Assembly (NCBI GenBank): GCA_013398175.1 | Contig: VZRZ01006170.1 | Coordinates: 351,291 to 415,290, forward strand | Length of the DNA stretch: 64,000 nucleotides | DNA from: Climacteris rufus | Taxonomy: Eukaryota; Chordata; Aves; Passeriformes; Climacteridae | Reading direction: 5' to 3' | Shown here: positions 61,300-64,000 of the stretch, piece by piece | Position numbering within the stretch: the first letter of the stretch is position 1 | Layout: every line of letters begins with the position of its first letter | Notes under the pieces: model-generated | Told to the model about the DNA's origin: nothing | The model's input: only the letters and a program-made list of their open reading frames with translations | Databases searched by the model: none | Translations under genes and position numbers: made by a program

Positions 61300-62935
61300 T
61301 GATTAAAATGGAAAAGTCATCTCCTCCTAAACATCCATTGCAAAGCCAAAATGGGAATTCCTCTGCCTGTGGATGTTCTTGTGGGCAGGAGAAAACTGGG
61401 GACAGTCACCTCCCAGCCTGTATCCCCAGGCCAAAGCACACACAAGACACCACCATTCCCAACCCCTCAAATAAAAAAAAAAGACTTAAAACCCCCTCAG
61501 TTTTTAAAAAAGGAGTTTTCCTTTCCTAAATAAGACCTTAATTGTAAAATTGTCTACATCTATATCCATGTTTGCAAGTCCAAGGGTAGTGCTTCATCTC
61601 TCTGTGGTTATTCCCTGTCATGCATTTATCATTACAAGAAATTTAACAACTATAAACCAGTTTATTTAAACAAGGTATTGCATGCTGCCTGCTGAAAACA
61701 AACCAATAAAGTCTCACTCAAAAATGTGTCATTGAAGCTGTTTGTCCACTTCTATTTATTATAATTCAAAAAGAAGGAAAAAACCGACATTTGAGCTGTA
61801 TTTCCTGTGAGTTCATCACAGCCTACATGTAACATTTGTGAATTTTATTCGATTAATTTAAAATGATTTCTGACACACAGACAGCAAGTGAAGGACTGCA
61901 AGGAACTCCAATGATCATGCAAGATTTCTCAAGACACAGCTTTCAAAACACACGTGAGGTGCCTTTTCCTTCAGGAATCGCACATAAAAAAATATTACAT
62001 CTAATGACTGCGTATTTCTCCAAGGAAGCCAGGCTTCCTCATGTCGGGAAATCAATTAACTCCCATCTCCTTACAAGGGCAGCTTCTGTTCCCTGCACAA
62101 ATTCAGTCTCAGCCAGGCCAAGCTGCAGCACTTCCCCAGTTCCAGGAGCTCCCAGCCCAGCGGGACCAGGGCCAGGGGAACTGGGTTTTACTGGTGTGGC
62201 TCAGCCCCACCTCAGGGGGTTTGCTTGGGAACCCCTCTGTTCTCCCTGAAGGGAGCTGCCAAGGCTGAAACCACTCCCAAAACAAACAGTGAAGCCTGAA
62301 GATTTTCAAAGTAACATTTTGTGTCCATTTACCTTTGCTCAACACGTGGTTCCCCTTCCTAAATTTCGGTTTTTGTCCCTTGCTGGCTGACGTTGCTTTC
62401 TACTGCTCCCATCTGCAGCTCCACCTCCTTTTCTACCCCTTTTTGTTCTATTCTTCTGTAAAACACAAATCCAGGTCTCACAAATCCCCTATCTCTGCTT
62501 CTTTGTCTCTGCTGAAATTCCTTTCCTTTCCCCATTTCTCATTCCCCAGCAGGCTCCTGCCCAGCCCCACTCCTGAACATGTTGGTCATTCCATTCACCA
62601 TCATTTTTTAATGTTCTTTCTTTCTTTCTGGTCATAATTGGAGTGGTTTCCTCCTCCCCCCCAACATTAAGTTTACAACTTTTAACACTCAGCTTGGTGT
62701 ATAAGAAAATTGCTGCTGTCTGGGGGCTGTGGCAGAAGTTGAAGAGAACAGATATCACTGTTTTTATTCTTGGTAAGTCAGAACTGCCCTGCAAGCTTTA
62801 TTCCATGGGATCACAATTAACCTTTTGTTAACCAGCCTTTATAAAGAACATATCTTCATTTTCCAAGCACAGGCAAAGGCTTCACTCAGTGCCCAGGGTG
62901 GATTTACAGCCACTGATGCTGTGGACTCAACAATC
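61300..62935. other. Unique non-coding DNA
   Basis: No gene is supported. The 128-codon frame at 61863-62249 has no known domain. A pyrimidine-rich section with (TTTC)n lies near 62617-62631. Confidence 0.5.
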
Positions 62936-62939
62936 AGAG

Positions 62940-63320
62940 ACTGCTGACTACTGAGAACAATGAACTTGTTAGTTAACAGAATTAACAGTGCGTTGTTTAA
63001 GCATAATGACAGCAATAAAACAGGAGATGTGAAGTTGATACAGTCACAACTGAATCATAATGGATGAGATATTTACGGCAAAGCTGTTAAAACATTGAAT
63101 AAAATATGGGAAGAGCAAAAGCAGATGTGATTTTATTCTTCAGAGCTGAAGCTTGTAAAGTATGAGATAGCATGAGTAATAATCACAGGTTCTGGTTCAC
63201 AATGCATTAATAAATATTGATATGATGCCAGTGCTGAAACTTTCCAGATACCAAAATAAAGTGAGAAAGCATGCTCTTGCATTATGGATTGCTAAGTTTA
63301 AATTTTAAGGCACACATGGC
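62940..63320. promoter_or_regulatory. Candidate conserved non-coding element
   Basis: About 380 bp, AT-rich, free of open frames, repeats and long homopolymers. It has dense words such as 'gttagttaacagaattaac', 'gcataatgacagcaataaa', 'atgcattaataaatattgat' and 'gcttgtaaagtatgagat'. TAAT/ATTA and TGACAG cores recur. With 50590-50980 it is the strongest enhancer-like texture in the window. Function is inferred. Confidence 0.35.
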
Positions 63321-63336
63321 AATGCATCCACTCTGT

Positions 63337-63372
63337 TATCCCACCCCCCACACTCTCTCTCACACACACACC
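63337..63372 (+). repeat. Pyrimidine and CA-rich microsatellite
   Basis: C-rich bases followed by 'actctctctcacacacacac', a short compound (CT)n(CA)n simple repeat. It may be polymorphic. Confidence 0.85.
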
Positions 63373-63374
63373 TC

Positions 63375-64000
63375 TTTATTTAGGGCCTGAACAAGAGCTC
63401 AGTTTGCCAGTCCCCAGTGCCACAGCTCCCACTGCTGCAGGTGCAGCCCCAGAGCAGAGCTGAGGGCTCTTTATCAGTTTTAGTGCAGAATTTCCCACCC
63501 AGCAGCGTTTTTTGGGGAGGGTTTGGGCAGCTCCAGCTGCCTCTGGCAGGTGTGGCTGCTGGGCTGGGATTCAAGGGAAGGGCTGAGGGGCTGCCCTGGG
63601 AATAACACTCCCTCTCCTCCAGCCAAACCTAAGGCACCTCCTTCCACGAGCCTACACAGTGCCTTTTCCTCCACAGGGATGGCATTCCTACCTGGAATCA
63701 CGATCCCACCCTGAGCAGACACTGGGTTTTCTGGCTGCAGTCTCATACACCAGCGAAGGAGGTGTGAAACCAACACAAAGCTACATAAGAAATAAAAAAT
63801 GACAGCAAATCTGAGGCAGTTTCCCTCCTACCTGCTCAGACACATCTTGCTGGCATGGCCACACTGCCAGCTAATGGAGGTTTGCATACATAAAGCACTC
63901 CACAAGTCTGGACAGCCCTTTTTGGTTTGTTTTACTGCAAAAACATTAATCAGCCTAAATAACTCCCCTGCATGACTAAGGGACAGGCACAAAGCACCAG
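63375..64000. other. Unique non-coding DNA to window end
   Basis: GC-rich from 63.4 to 63.75 kb with overlapping bidirectional frames and no known domain. No repeat family is recognised. The window ends in anonymous sequence. Confidence 0.5.

Overview
The window looks like non-coding vertebrate DNA from a bird, most likely a songbird. The main reason is the interspersed repeats: all those I recognise are fragments of CR1 LINEs. Several carry the avian 3' end (a tail like 'ttccaacccaa..attctgtgat') and GC-rich bodies ('tttggacagcgctgccaggg') of the kind seen in passerines. I see no mammalian L1, Alu-like SINE or LTR element. No bacterial or viral gene organisation is visible: no operons, and no long open frame outside tandem repeats.

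I find no convincing protein-coding gene, tRNA, rRNA or other RNA gene. The many short open frames overlap on both strands and show no protein family I recognise. The two strikingly repetitive ones are by-products of minisatellites at 20.7-21.2 kb and 48.6-49.0 kb. The window is best read as intergenic or deep-intronic sequence. I cannot name the neighbouring gene or locus.

Layout. 1-5.6 kb: anonymous sequence with two eroded CR1 tails (about 2.7 and 3.7 kb) and an AT-rich palindrome at 4.33 kb. 5.6-19.6 kb: mostly unique sequence with three stretches that could be conserved regulatory elements and with purine or pyrimidine tracts. 19.7-21.25 kb: two CR1 tails in opposite orientation, then a 48-bp-period minisatellite. 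21.4-28.3 kb: AT-rich unique DNA, an RFX X-box-like motif at 23.79 kb and a perfect 12-bp inverted repeat at 27.85 kb. 28.4-34.5 kb: three plus-strand CR1 copies, two of them clearly related to each other. 34.5-48 kb: unique sequence with one CR1 tail, a 90-bp-spaced duplication around the only N (43,186) and an A24 run. 48.6-49.1 kb: a pyrimidine-rich 16-bp minisatellite and a 37-bp duplication. 49.1-64 kb: unique sequence with candidate enhancers, three CR1 fragments, a G-quadruplex-prone island at 57.0-57.1 kb and a possible cryptic exon at 61.0-61.3 kb.

No genes work together here. Any function is probably regulatory, and that part is inference from base composition and motif clustering because conservation could not be computed. 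I found no convincing previously undescribed system.
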